NCBI GenBank assembly: GCA_000231825.2
Contig: JH720334.1
Coordinates: 228,652-292,651 of the forward strand
Reading direction: 5' to 3'
Origin: Tetrahymena elliotti 4EA
Lineage: Eukaryota; Ciliophora; Oligohymenophorea; Hymenostomatida; Tetrahymenidae
DNA: 64,000 nt
Of this stretch, positions 38,501 through 51,416 are shown one piece after another. The notes under the pieces are model-generated. The model searched no databases. It saw only the letters and a program-made list of their open reading frames with translations, and had not been told where the DNA came from. Positions within the stretch are counted from its first letter, which is position 1. Every line of letters begins with the position of its first letter. The translations under genes and the position numbers were made by a program.

Positions 38501-39082
38501 ATAAAAACATAAATTGAATAAAGAACTCTCTATTTTTAGGATAAAATGTAAACTAATTTGAATCAAATTAAATGAAAATCAATGATTAAAATTTAAAGCA
38601 AATCTAAATTAGTTATTCATATATTAATGTCAAAATTTATTCAAAAATTAATTATTGAAAAAACTATTTTTACAAGAAGTTAAGAGTCAATTTTTAGAGA
38701 TTAGGGCATTTTGCTAACTCAGAACCTAATTATTCCACCTCTGTTTAACCAATACTTTAGTTACTTTATAAAATAAAACAAGAAAAAAAAATTCAATTAC
38801 AGATTAGAAAATGAGAAAATAATAAACAAAAATTTATGAGCAAAATATTAAATGGCTCTAAATTTTTAGTTAGTTATTTAATTGAAGGTTTTTATTTATG
38901 AAAAAATTAAGAATTAATTTATATTCATTCAATCATTATAAATTAAGGTGAAGATTAGAAGTTTTTGAAATAAGATCATTCTTTTAATACAAAATTAAAT
39001 AATTTTACCGTAATTCAATATTAAGCTCAAAATATGGAGATAAATCAGACTTTAGTAACTTTTAATCAGTAAATATTAAAAT
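35533..39082 (-). CDS. LRR protein built from thirteen 90-bp mini-exons
   Basis: LRR protein, about 443 residues plus a missing N-terminus. Minus-strand exons: 39009-39082; thirteen of exactly 90 bp, 38674-38763, 38400-38489, 38135-38224, 37886-37975, 37703-37792, 37463-37552, 37242-37331, 36967-37056, 36766-36855, 36497-36586, 36267-36356, 35975-36064 and 35726-35815; and a terminal exon 35533-35620 ending in TGA. Each 90-bp exon starts with the third base of a codon and encodes one 30-residue repeat of the form NNIGxxGAQxLGSELAKCxNLQTLSLDLS, the RI-like LRR pattern common in Tetrahymena. All donors are GTAA (mostly GTAAAAA). Eleven of thirteen acceptors are AAAG and two are TAG. Introns are 93-202 bp. 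LRRs make a curved binding surface; the ligand is unknown. The first exon and start codon were not found. Confidence 0.85.
35726..38763 (-). repeat. Tandem exon-plus-intron repeat array (13 units)
   Basis: Thirteen diverged copies of a unit of about 180-290 bp, each a 90-bp exon plus a variable AT-rich intron. Exon copies share the core TTAGAGATTAGAGCATTTTG (plus-strand reading) with substitutions but no length change. Some introns also share an AATAAAGAAGTATTT-like block (about 36100, 36390, 37990), showing that intron sequence was duplicated with the exon. Exon length is conserved while intron length drifts, as expected if only the exon is under selection. Confidence 0.9.
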
Positions 39083-40388
39083 CTATTTTTAAACTCAAAA
39101 AATTGAAGTACATCATTGAGATTTTCAAAATATTTGTATTTCTATAACATCATTTTTTTTTCAAAATTGTTTCAAAAATTTATAGAAAAGTATTTAATTA
39201 ATAAATATTTAAATACCCTGTAACTCCCCATTTTTTTATATATTTTTTAATTCTAAAATTTATTTCAAAATTTTTTTATATTAGGGGGTGAAATATTAAT
39301 TTCTCGCTCTCGTAAATAAAATAATAAAATATTATTTTTATATATTTCTTTATTTTTGTTTTATTATCAATAGGATATTTTGTAAATAATCTAAAAATGA
39401 TAGAGTAAGTAGTCATATTAAAATCTATCCTGAATTGAGAAAATTAAAATTGCTACAATTTTTGATTAAATAAAATTTTTAATTTTGATTTATTACCTAA
39501 TTATTCCTATGAACCCATACATTTAAGAATCCTATCATTAAAAATTTAGTGAATTTAGTTTTTATTCTAAAAATAAAAAATTATTTAATAGAATATTTCA
39601 AAAAATATTAATATGTATTTATAATTCTTTTATTGTCCGAATTTCACTTTTTTAAAATTCAAAATCACATCAAGAAATAATGCAATTTCAAATAAATTTT
39701 TTGTTTGGGTTTATGATTTTCTTATAATAAGTAAGAAAGTAAATTCATTATTTGATTTTTGTTGGATCGATAGCAATCTCAGAATATACTGATCAGTGAG
39801 ATTGAAACACTTAAATTAGGCTTAATCTTATATTAAATATCAAACATAATTCAAGTTTACAATCTATCACTTAGTTTATTTATATGTGAGAGCTTCAAGG
39901 ATAGTAAAACCTTTAAACCTTAGTAATCTAATCTTCTTTCTTCTTTTATAAATTAGCATCTTACATACCATTTTAATTTGAGGAGCATGTATGTGAAGAA
40001 CATTCTGAAAAATAAAAACAGCAATTAATTAAGAAATGGAATGAATGAATGAATAAATGAAAGATAGAACTAACAAATAACAAGCAAGCAAAATCTATGA
40101 AACTCAATAGACTTGTATTTATTAATATTAAATTTTGTAAGTCAAATAAAGTAAATATGTATACTTTTTTACTTATTTTTAATTTATTTTTGATTAAAAA
40201 GTGATTATTTATTATTATAGTAATTATTAATTCATCAAAAAATATTATAATATTAGATCCATTTCATACATAAAAGATATAAGCAAAATAAAAATCATTT
40301 ATTTTTCAGAAAGTTAGTTTAAAGATTCCAAGAATATATTTTAGACATTAGATTAAGCTTTAAAGTTTTTCAAGAATTAACTGGTTTA
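39083..40388. other. Divergent region between LRR and kinesin genes
   Basis: AT-rich. It probably contains the missing first exon(s) and promoter of the minus-strand LRR gene and the promoter of the kinesin. A minus-strand ORF from ATG near 39973 (MVCKMLIYKRRKKIRLL) is short and uncertain. Confidence 0.4.
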
Positions 40389-43300
40389 ATGAGTGTTCAA
40401 GTTGCTGTTAGAGTCAGACCTTTCAACAATAGAGAAATTGAATTAGGATCTGAATTATGTGTTGCCATGGAAGGCAACAAAACTACTTTAATCCATTCAG
40501 AAGACTAAAAGAAAAATAGAGATTTCTTCTTTGATTTTTCGTTTTGGAGTCATTCGGGATTTGAGCAAGATGAAACAGGATTGGTAAATATCATTTAAAT
40601 AAATGCTTTAAAGCTTTAAAGTTGAAGTGAGAGATATAAATTGAAAATGAAATAGAAAAAATATTAGCATAAAGTGACTTTCAAAATTATAATAAATAAA
40701 AGATTATGCAATTCAAGATTAGAAATTTACATTTTCATTAAGAAAATATCATTTTATTCCAAATTTGAGAAAATTACACTACAAATTTAAAAACATGAAT
40801 ATTTTTAAAAATTAAAAAATGTTTATGATTATTTTTATGATATTTTTTATTATAAATTTTTTAAAAGTGCAAAGCTGTAGATTACAAATATTGTGACTAA
40901 CGTAAAGTATATGATTTAGTTGGTGCTTAAATGCTTGATAATGCATGGGAAGGTTATCACTGTTGTCTCTTAGCCTATGGATAAACAGGAGCTGGTAAAA
41001 GTTACTCTATGGTAGGATATAAACCTAATAGAGGTATTGTACCTATAGCTTGTGAAGAAATATTTAAAAGAATAAGCACAAATAATGTAGCTACTACAGA
41101 ATACGAAGTATGTGTTTCTATGCTTGAAATTTATAATGAAAAAGTGTAAGATCTTCTTATTCCTTGCAATAAAAGACCTCAAGGTGGTTTACGTATTAGA
41201 GAAAATAAAACAATAGGTTTTTATGTAGAGCATTTAACAAAGTTTCCAGTTAAAAGTTATGAAGCAATTGAATAAAAAATGGAAGAAGGTTCTAAAAATC
41301 GTACTATAGCCTCCACTTAAATGAATGCATCTTCTTCAAGGTAAAGCATTAATCCTTTTAATTTACTGATAAGACAAAGTTCAAATAAAGAAATATTTAT
41401 TTACTTGCCAATAAACATGAAACCAAATGATTTTTTTATTCTATTTAAATAAAATAGAGCTCATACAATTATAACAGTAGAATTTAGAAAAAGGGAAATG
41501 GTTAATGATAAAAGAATTGAAAAGTTTTCTATGATTAATTTAGTTGATTTAGCAGGTAGTGAAAAAGTAGGAAAAACAGGTGCCACTGGTGATCGTTTAA
41601 AAGAAGGTAAAATAGAATGATTTATAAATTTTCTTTTAAGATTTGTTAACATATCTATACTGAACAGCTGGTCAAATTAATAAGAGTTTGCACATACTTG
41701 GTTTGGTTATTTCAACATTAGCAGAATTAGAAGGAGGTAAAAAAAATATTAAGGTACCATATAGAGATTCTTGTTTAACTAAGATTTTATGCAATGCCCT
41801 TGGTGGTAATAGTAAAACTTTAATGATTTGCGCCATTTCCCCATCTAATGATAATTATGATGAAACACTTTCTACCTTAAGATATGCTGATCAGGCAAAG
41901 AAGATCAAAAATAAAGCTATTGTCAATGAAAGTGCTGTTGATAAACTTATTAGAGAACTCACACAAGAAAATTAGAAACTTAAGAATACTATCTAAGAGC
42001 TTAGAAACAAGATGTGTAAATAAATTTTTTAAAAATATAATTAAAGAATAGCTTGATGTTTTTATTTTTTGATATAAATTTACTGATTTTTCTCTTTGTT
42101 TCTACTGTGTTTTATATAAGAAAATTACATATCAAAAAAAGAAATAAAAATTTTAATTTCAAAATTTAATTTTAAATTAATGACCAAATTGTTTGTTAAT
42201 GAATAATAGTACAAAATCCCAACAACTTAAGTGCAAAAGAGGTGGAAGAGCTTGAAGATTAGTTATAAGCTATGGATGAATTGATGATTGATATGTAGAT
42301 GACCCATTAATAAAGAGTAGATGAGTAAGAAAAAGAGTAAAATGAGTAAGAAGAAAATGAAAATGATGACGTCATTGAACAAAAGATTCATTTAACCAAT
42401 CTAAATGAAGATCCTGTTCTTAATAATAAAATAAAATTCTCATTGGACAAAGAATGCATTTATGTTGGACGTAAGAATGCTACTCCTTTACCTGACATAA
42501 TCCTTGGCAGTATGGGTATTAAAGAAAAACATGCTTATTTTATAAAATTGCTTGATAAATTATATTTAGTTCCTTATGAGGTATTTTTAATATTTTTTAA
42601 AGTTAAATTAATTATTTTTGTTTAAATTTAGGAAAGCTGCAGTGAATATATTCATCTTAATGGTGAGAGAGTTAATTAATAAACAGAAATTTTTCATATG
42701 GATAGAATTGTTTTTGGTACTAATTCTACATTTTTAGTCATAATCCCCAATGGAAAGCAAAGAGAAGGTGAAGTACTACCAAAAGAAATAGATTGGGAAT
42801 TCGCCTAGGAAGAAATTTCAAAAAAATCAGAAAAATTGATAAATAAAAATGCTTAGAATAAAGAGCAAGAACTAAGAGAAGAAAGTAATTATTTTTTGTA
42901 ATAAGATTTAATAAATTAAAATATTTTTTTATTGAAATAAATTTAAGCTTTGAGAAAAATGAAGGAGTTTGAGTAACAAAGACTCCAAGAAAAAGAAGAA
43001 AATGAAGTAAAGATCAAGGAGTAAAAACTGATTTATGAATAGAAACTAATAGAATTAGAAGGAAAAATGAAAGAGGTATTTAATTTATCAAAAGAATAAA
43101 AAATAACTTTGAGTATTAAAAGGAATCAGAAAAGTAAAAATTAGAGAAAGAGAAACTTGAAGCTGAAAGGTAATGTAATGAAATTGTTTAGAAGCTTGAG
43201 GCTGAAAGAATTCAAAAGGAACTTGAAAGAGAGAAATAAAAATAAACGTTGTAAGCAGAAGAATAATTGCGTTTATACAAGATAAGATCTAAATAATCTC

Positions 43301-45078
43301 TTGAATAAAAATTGTAGAGAGCCTTACCTAAGATCTATGAAGTTGGATTTATTTCTAAAGAACTTAAAAGAGACATTATCTTTTCACCTAAAATTTTATA
43401 CACCTATGCAGATTAATGCGAAATTAATACCATGAAAGAGAGAAGCAAAATGCCTAAAATTTAGATTTTAGTAATTTCTTTCATTTATTAACTTAATAAA
43501 ATTTTTAATATTTATCATTTTCATAAATAGGTTTAAAACAATGAAGAAGGTAGTGAATATGTTTGGGATCTAGAAAAATTCTAGAATAGATATTATATTA
43601 TTAAAGGTCTTCTTGATCGTTATTTTGAAACTAATCAAATCCCTGTAATTTTTACTTGTTATCAAAATTAATTTAAAAAAAAATTTTTAAACCAATTTAG
43701 GAACTTTAATAAAACGAAGACCCTTTCTGGGACCCTCCTGAGCCTTTCTTAATTGGGTAAGGGTTTTTGAAGTTATTGGGGCTAGCTTATGGTTTAGATA
43801 GTTAGACTTAAATTACTTTGGTTGGAGATAATGGACAATGTGGATATTTAAATGTTGGATTTATTCCTTGTGATGAGACAGGAGAGGTGTTATACGATGA
43901 TGAAAACAATGAAGGTATGGCTATAGAAGACCCAAATGATCTTCTTAACTAAAGATTAGATTTCAAACTTTTCATCAAGGAAGGATCTCTTCCATAAAAT
44001 TTTTGTACTGATACATTTGTTGAATATAGTTTGCTTACATCAGACAACATCATGGCAAAATACAGAACCAAAAAAGTAAACATATTAATTACTTTATGAT
44101 TTTAAAAGTTAAAATGTAAAATAAACAAAATAATTAGATTGAAGGCAAGAATCCCAACCCTGATTATAGTTATTCTTTCTTACACAGCTATACTAACATA
44201 TAATAAAATGTTATCAAATATCTAAGCAACTATACTTTGTAGTTCAAGGTATTTGGTTTTGATGACTCTAGAATTGAGAAAATGAAAAGATCTTAACAAA
44301 ATAGAAAAAATATGATGAATCAAAAGAGAATGATTCCAGTCGAAGAACAAATGGAGAGACAGAAAAAAGGTAAATTTGCTTTTTGAATTTCTAAAAGAAA
44401 ACTTCATGAATACTTTTTTACAAATTTAGATTAGAAAAGTCAATTTTAATAAGGCAATAAATTAGAAGGCCCTTAAATTCTTAAAATAGAAAATAAGTTT
44501 TAACCTCAAAAAGTAACTGAGTATAAACCATCTAACAAATAAGATTCCTACTCTTCAGCTAATACTTCTTTATCTGGATCTAAGATCAATTAAGAATCAC
44601 CAGAAAAGCAATAAAGTCGCTCATATTAGCCTGGCAATAACTTATATCCATCATCAAATGAGAAAGATAAATATAGTGAAAGCTCAGAAAATAGTAGTCC
44701 AGTTAAAAAAGTGAATTTAAACCCTCCTCTTTCTGCACGTTACAATGATAGAACAAATACTGAACCCGCTGAATAAATAAACTCATTCTAACCATAATAA
44801 TAAAGCAAAGTTAATAATTAAATAAGTAAATTAGATATTTCTATCTTTGTTTTATCTCAATTTAATTTATTTTATTTCAAGATGATACAAAAAGAAGAAG
44901 CTCACAAGATGATTCTTAAATTAAAAAGAATTAGAAGAATGATAAAGCTAATAAAGGCAAAAAGGGAAAAGATTAAAATTGCAGTAAATAAATTAAATTT
45001 TCTTCATTAAATTAAGATTAATTCAAATTTATTTTAATTTAAAAAAAAAGATATTTTTTGATAGAGTTAAAAGTGTGA
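40389..45078 (+). CDS. Kinesin-3-type motor with FHA domain
   Basis: Microtubule motor using ATP hydrolysis to move cargo, most like kinesin-3 (KIF1/Unc104). Early exons: 40389-40583, 40868-41340, 41458-41606, 41668-42015, 42210-42580, then at least seven more. The motor starts [16 protein letters not shown]. It has the P-loop GQTGAGKS at 103-110 (its Gln is TAA), switch I NASSSRAH (Ala where Ser is usual), switch [11 protein letters not shown], and [11 protein letters not shown] neck coiled coil follows, then an FHA domain split over two exons ([43 protein letters not shown]). Next come a coiled coil and a [19 protein letters not shown] region characteristic of KIF1-like tails. The C-terminus is Ser/Gln/Lys-rich; no PH domain is seen. 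TGA at 45076-45078 is the first stop of the last exon. Exon ends beyond 43000 are approximate. Likely intraciliary or vesicle transport. Confidence 0.9.
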
Positions 45079-46386
45079 AAAAATAAATTTGATATGTTTT
45101 AATTTTAAAGCATAAATAAATTTAGAAAATTTGAAAATAAAAGGATTTCTGTAATAAAGTAATAACTACTACTAATAATACCATGTTTTAACAAAATCAA
45201 TGTTAATTACATTAGAAATAATAATAATAATAAAAATTATAAATAAATAGATCTTAAAAAATAAAAATAAATTAACCCAAAAAGATTAATAACTATTCTG
45301 TAACTATAAATATTAATTTATATTCACCTTATTTTATTTTTAAAATAAATATCTTTTCGAAAATATATTTATTATTCTTTTTATTTTAATGATTACTTTC
45401 ATTATTTTAAAATATTTAATTAATTTTCAATAAATTTATTTCATAAATAATCTTCTAAAAAACCTTTAGAATTTTAGCAATAATTTAGTGATTTTTTTCT
45501 TCTTATTTTTAGAAAATTTGGAATCATATATATTATTCAATTTTTTAAAGCAAAAAAATATATTTTTTAACTGAATTTGATTCTGGCAATCAAAGATTTA
45601 ATTTATCCTATTTACATTCAATTATTGATCATATTTTTTAATTATTATGCAAATTAATAAATAGATTTGATTATTAATATTCATATATACTACAAGAAAT
45701 ATTTAATAAGTAAAAAATTCATACAAAAAATGTGAATAGCATTAGTTAAGTTATCTTAAAGAAGACATAAAAAAATAAAATGTATTCAAGTAACATAACT
45801 AACTATGAATAAATATTGCTTAGAAAATTTATAAATGAACCTCTACATCTCTTTCAAAATATTTTCTAAAAAAAAAATAAAAATTTAGATTAAAAAAATT
45901 AAATGAAATTTATAAAAATAAAAACTTACTTTAGATAAGAAGAAATATTTACTTGATTTTTAGTAATAATTTTCTATGATTGAAATACTTGATTAAATAA
46001 TTAAATACATGTGAATTAATTATATGTTTTTCTAACCAATGATAAAACAATCTTAGGCTTGTTCTGTAAAATTAAAATAAATTGATACATATTTTCTTAT
46101 TTTAAATTTTTGATATTGCTTTTGATACCCACATTTCTATGGGTTTATGAATACATGTTTGGTTATGCGATGGTAGAAAATTAAATAAGTTATTTAATAC
46201 TTTTAAATAAATTGATAATTGAATAATTTTAGAAGCTAATTAAAAGAAAGTAAAAAGTAGAAATTTTATTTAATTTCAATCACTAACTCTTATTAATTCA
46301 GTTCAATCACTTTGTTTGAGATAAAGGTAATTTAGAAAAAGAAGTTAAAAAATAAAAAAACTAATTATCAATAGTGATAAAAAGAC
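45079..46386. other. Long AT-rich intergenic region, no gene seen
   Basis: A/T tracts, including clusters of AATAATAATAA. No frame with protein-like composition. Holds the kinesin 3' end and the promoter of the gene at 46387. Confidence 0.5.
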
Positions 46387-49203
46387 ATGTCAATCATCAA
46401 TAATTTAAAAATAATGACTAATCATTAGGTTTAGACCAATTTACCACCAATTGCAAAAGGAGTAAATCAAAATTCAAACAATAATGATAAGTTTAACAAT
46501 ATTGACAATATCAACTATGATGTCCCTCAAAGCCAAAATTCTACTAAACATTCTGGTTCTATTCAATCAAGTCAGAATAGGTCTTTGGAATTTCATAGAT
46601 AAAACAAATAAAATAGGCAATCATTTTAGTAGCAAGATACTTAATCAAACAAAATCATCCAAAAAGTAAAACCTAACAACTCATAAAAAATTTAAAATGA
46701 TGCCAGTAATTTATCTAGCAAATATAATACTTAGAGCCAAGAGTTTTATAGGGATGATGATATCTAGTTTTCTAGAGAATAAAGCAAAGAAGATTATCAA
46801 GAATTTATTGAGATCAAATAAAATGGAGATTTACATTATTATGACTAGAAAAATTAAAAGGTGTCAAATGCAAAAGACAAGCAATTGAAATAACCGTTTG
46901 TTCCTTACAAATTTCGCAAAAGTAGCAATCCCTCTGTAAATACAAACAGTTTAGATTAAAATAATTTTTATTACAACTCTAAGGGATACTTACAAAATGA
47001 AAGCAATATTTACGCTGCAGATTTTATAATAAATATTTCTGAAGGAGAGGTTTCCAAAGAAGAGTATAGAGATCCCATTTTAAATGTGGAGAAGCATAGA
47101 AAAGATTTTGGAATCAACATAGCTCAAAAAATGAATAGATTCTACAATATTAAAGCATTAACAAATAAAAGTTAGCAGCTTTAACTAGCATTTGACAATG
47201 CTAATAATCTTTTTATTGTAGACTAGAGAGATGAAAATTACCTTTCTTAAACCGTGATGAATCTTAATATTGATATGAGCACAAGAAAGCATCAATCTTA
47301 AAATATATTATAATAGATCATATAAGAAAAGAGAAATTCAATAAATTAAATTGAAGGCTTATCTCATAGCATAACTACAAATGGAAAAGAATCTCTGCTC
47401 AGCGAATTATCAAAAAAGTCACATTTAAAAGCTTAGTTACAGATGTAAAGCTAAAGCAATATGATAAAACCTAAATATATGCTATATCATAATATAAATT
47501 CAAGATAAATTTCACCTAAAAGCAATAAAAATACAATTATTAATTCACCAATCAGTTAATATTCTAATTAAAATAACTTAAACAATAATTTTCCAAAGAA
47601 TAATAACAATGATTTTTCAGGTTCTGCTTAATATAAAAATAACTCAAATCAAGTTGTCATGTCAAGAAATAACTCAAATCACTTAACTCCTACTTCTCCA
47701 ATTTCTCAATTTGATAGGTTTGCTAATAAGAAGCCAGAGATTCCTTTAGTTAATACAAGAAAAGCTTTATTTAAATACACTAATAGCAAAAAGCAAGTTA
47801 AATGGAACACAGAAGGTAGTTTAGTTAGATCTTAAAATTTTAAAAACTAGTCAGATTTTTCTCAAGAAAATTTAAAAACTACCACTGAAACAGCATGTTT
47901 TTCTAGATTATCTGACCTGTTTCATAATTAACAGCTAAACACCTATTCTTCAACAAATAAAAACCAACCCTTGTTTTCAAAATAAACTTAATAAGGAAAA
48001 CCTTATTTTTAACAAGGAATTAATTTTTCAGAAAGTTTGAAAACATGGAAAGTGAAGTAATTTAATGATGATTTTAACAAAATATCTAAGGAATTGAAAA
48101 AATCATATTATAGAGGTTAACTTAATAATAAATTTGATAGCAAAAATTAAACTGCGTATTTCACAACAAACGGAATGTATGGATTCTTTTGTTCCAAAAC
48201 TGAAGAAGCGAATAGAAAATCTGAATAACCAAATTAAGAAAAGCCAAAAAGTTAAGAAGCCTAAAACATAGATATAAATTCATTAAACAAGCAACCAATA
48301 ACAATGCAGAATCAATAAACAGATGTAAAAACACCAAGAAAAGAATAAAGTTATAATAATTTAAAAGAGCTCTTCCTCCAAAAGATGGTAGAAGATGAAG
48401 AACAAAAATAGCAATCACAATCCAATTAAGTGTAAGAAAATATTGATGCATAAGGTATTAAATAAAATGAATCAGCTATGCAAAATGACAAATAAAAAAA
48501 ACCAAACGATTCTCCAAAAGAAATCTACTAATCTGAAACTTTGAAGACAAGCTCTTCAAAAAATAAGATAGAAATGCCGAAAAAGGATATGAATCAAATA
48601 AAATCTAATTTAAAAAATATATAAGATTTGATGATTGGAAATTTAAAATAGCCAATTCACAAATAAAAAAATGAAATTAAAGGAAGTAATACAGCAAGAG
48701 AAATATATTAACATACTTTAGAAGATGACGAAATTACTGGATGGATTAGTAGGAAAAAATCTGATACATTATTACAGGATAGAATTAATTTTTCTTCATA
48801 ATCTTAATCAAAAACAAGCATTTAATTTAGAAAAAATCTAAATCCAAGCATTGGTAATTCTGTAAATAACTAACAAGATTATAACAAAAACTTGTTCAAC
48901 TCTAGCAATGGTGTTAATAGCTTTTAACTAATTCCTAAGAGTAGTTAAAGTAATAACAATATCTAAAATAGTTAAAATTCTATTGGAGTTAATACAATCA
49001 ATAATTAGTAAAATAATCATAAAGATCCTAATTTAATATCTAAAATAACTGAATATGGAGAATCCTATGATTACTCTTTAGATAATAGTAACTTTATATA
49101 AAATAGAATGGCAGGATTTATGACAAGAGATAAAAACGATGATGATGAAGATCTTAAAAACTATCTGCATTTATAAAACATAATTCCATCTTTAATCAAA
49201 TGA
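46387..49203 (+). CDS. Intronless 938-residue Asn/Ser/Lys-rich protein
   Basis: Single open frame of 939 codons ending at TGA 49201-49203; TAA/TAG are frequent Gln codons. Family not recognised. Asn/Ser/Gln-rich disordered regions alternate with more ordered ones: one at about residues 205-280 (AADFINISEGEVSKEEYRD; DFGINIAQKMNRFYNIKAL), and a lysine/glutamate-rich coil at about 640-700 (KELFLQKMVEDEEQK). SP motifs (LTPTSPISQFDRF; ISPKSNK) suggest phosphorylation. The acidic C-terminus includes LEDDEITGWISRKKSDTLL and TRDKNDDDEDL. No targeting sequence or membrane segment. Several short open frames on both strands inside it (for example 46484-46669, 46697-46888, 48161-48451) are shadows. No role can be assigned. 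Confidence 0.8.
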
Positions 49204-49808
49204 AAATATCTAAGAAAATTTTTGTAATAATAATTACTATATTAAATAAACAAATAAAAACTGTTAATAGAATTATGATATTTTGAAATTCTTAAATTAT
49301 ATTAATATTATAAACTTTTAAATTTATATTATGTATTTATTAATCACATTAAAGTATTCTTCTAACTTTTACTGTTTTATTTTCTTTTTTAAATATTTTA
49401 CAAATACTTTAAATAATTTATTCATTTGAACACACTTATTCTATATTCAAGAAAAGTTTGACAAATTTAAAATTTCTTACATTTAAATATGTATTAACAT
49501 TAAAGAAAAGTTTCAACAAATTTAAAATATTCTACTTTTACCTACTCTGTAATTAAACTCTATCAGAAATTTTGAATTACAAATATCATAGAATATTTGT
49601 CAAAGCAATATTTTAAATTAATTGATTTAAGATTCTCTTTGTTTCTTCTTTCATTACAGTATTAATTAGGATTATCAAAAAAATATTAGAAAAAAAATGG
49701 TTTAATAAATAATTTGAAATCATACATTAGTAATGTAATTCTCAAAATATTTTAATGATCATTCCATCTTTATATATTAAAATTTTCAAAAGCCAGATTA
49801 AAAAATTA
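49204..49808. other. AT-rich intergenic, no gene seen
   Basis: Between converging stops. Contains a loose duplication (GAAAAGTTT(G/C)A(A)CAAATTTAAAAT near 49450 and 49505). No coding potential. Confidence 0.5.
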
Positions 49809-51416
49809 TCAATCTATTCTGGTTTTATTCAATAAATTAAGCTCTATTTAGTTATTTTCATCATTTTATTGGTCATTTTTATTTCTTATCTCATCAATTT
49901 CATCATTTAAAGGTTTATTTAGGGTTTCTGGTAAAAAATATGTTGGTGCAAGAGCGAAACTACCAATTATACCAAAAGAAACAAGAGGAGAAATGCCTAG
50001 GCTTCTACTTAGTGTTATAATAAAAGAAGATAAAATACTACCTGAAATACCTACTCCTCTTATAAATCCAACTCCTAAACTTCTTACTGGAGTTGGGTAT
50101 AGTTCAGGGAAATATGAACCTACAACTACAAAATATGAGGTGATTGAAATCCTAGAAAGAAAGTAAAGAAGTATTTAGATAAACTTCTAATAACAACTAC
50201 TCTCTTTGCAAGATTCGGTTATTGGAAAAACTATAAATAAAAAGCTAAATAAACTGCTTAAAAGTTAAAAAAGTAATAAGGAAGGCTTTCTTTTGTGAGT
50301 GTTCAAAACATTTGCCAGGAACACAAATGATAACAATTCAGCACAAAATCCTATTGTAGCATTGATAAAAATATTAAAGCCAAAGTAAGAAACTGAGAAT
50401 TGTGTTCCATAATTAAAGAAAACCATTAAAAACCTTTAAAATGAGCATAACACTGTCACAGATCTGGTAGATTTGTATTGGAATAATGTAAGATAAGAAT
50501 AAACCTGCTACTTATTTGTTAATTGGTATTTGTTAAAATCAATTTGATCTTTTGATAAATTTTATGTCTAATTTGCTTAATCTATTTAATTTCTAGTTTA
50601 TATTTCATTTAAGCAGTCAACTAGCTTTGAAGTGTCTTTATTTAAGTAGAACCTAGGACTTTCAATTATGTAAAAATTAGTAAATAATAAAAGAATCATA
50701 GGAATTAGAAACCAATATCTGATTAAAACTATCCAATTGTTATCAAAAACATATCCAATTAAATTAATTACACCTTAACTTAATGTATATCCCAATAGCA
50801 AATATCCAGTTTTTACTTTTCTAAATTAACCTAAAGACTACTCGCTTAAAATTATAAAAGCTAAAGTAGTAGCAGGATAAATTCCGAATCCACTTAAAAA
50901 TTAACCTGCTAGTACCATAGCAATATTATCAGAATATGCTAAAATTGCAGTTCCAAGTACACCAAATACCCATGATAGTATCATAGGAGATCTTCTCCCC
51001 TTTAAATCACTTAGAAAACTAAAAAAGAATTATCCAAAAAATGAGCCAATAAAAACAAAGCTAAGACTTAAATTTTTAAGATATTAACGATCACAGTATA
51101 ACTAAAATTGTAGACTTAAAGTCTAATTACTTTCAGGTGAAATCATGAAACTCCCTTCACTGCAGGCTTGTTCTTACTTGCATTTCATACCATTTTAGCA
51201 TAAAAAAATAGGATCTTCAAAATAATATGGCCCTCCTACAAAAATAAAAGAACCAAATATTCCTTATGCAAGCAAAATAAAAAATAGAATTCTTTAGTAT
51301 CTTCCTTGAGGATTAACGAATTCCAAACATTAATCCATATCCAATTTATTTTCTTATTTACCATTATATATTATATTCTCTTCCTCTTTATTTTAGGTTT
51401 TTTAATTCTCTGTCAT
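49809..51416 (-). CDS. SLC22-like MFS transporter
   Basis: Intronless membrane transporter of 535 residues, major facilitator superfamily, most like the organic cation/anion (SLC22) group. After a hydrophilic N-terminus there is a first TM (ILFFILLAQGIFGSFIFV), then a large Cys-containing extracellular loop (DPIFLCQNGMKCKQEQAC), a hallmark of SLC22. Next comes SLSFVFIGSFFGQFFFS and the TM2-TM3 loop SDLKGRRSP, the conserved MFS D-x-x-G-R-R motif. Around twelve hydrophobic segments are present. The central cytoplasmic loop is Gln/Asn-rich. Late motifs include SYFPELYPTPVRSLGVGF, matching the SLC22 signature ElyPTxvRxxGvG, and the C-terminal TM ends FLPETLNKPLND, matching LPETxxxxLP. Likely moves an organic ion or metabolite at the plasma membrane; substrate unknown. 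Start is the first ATG (51416). Confidence 0.9.
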
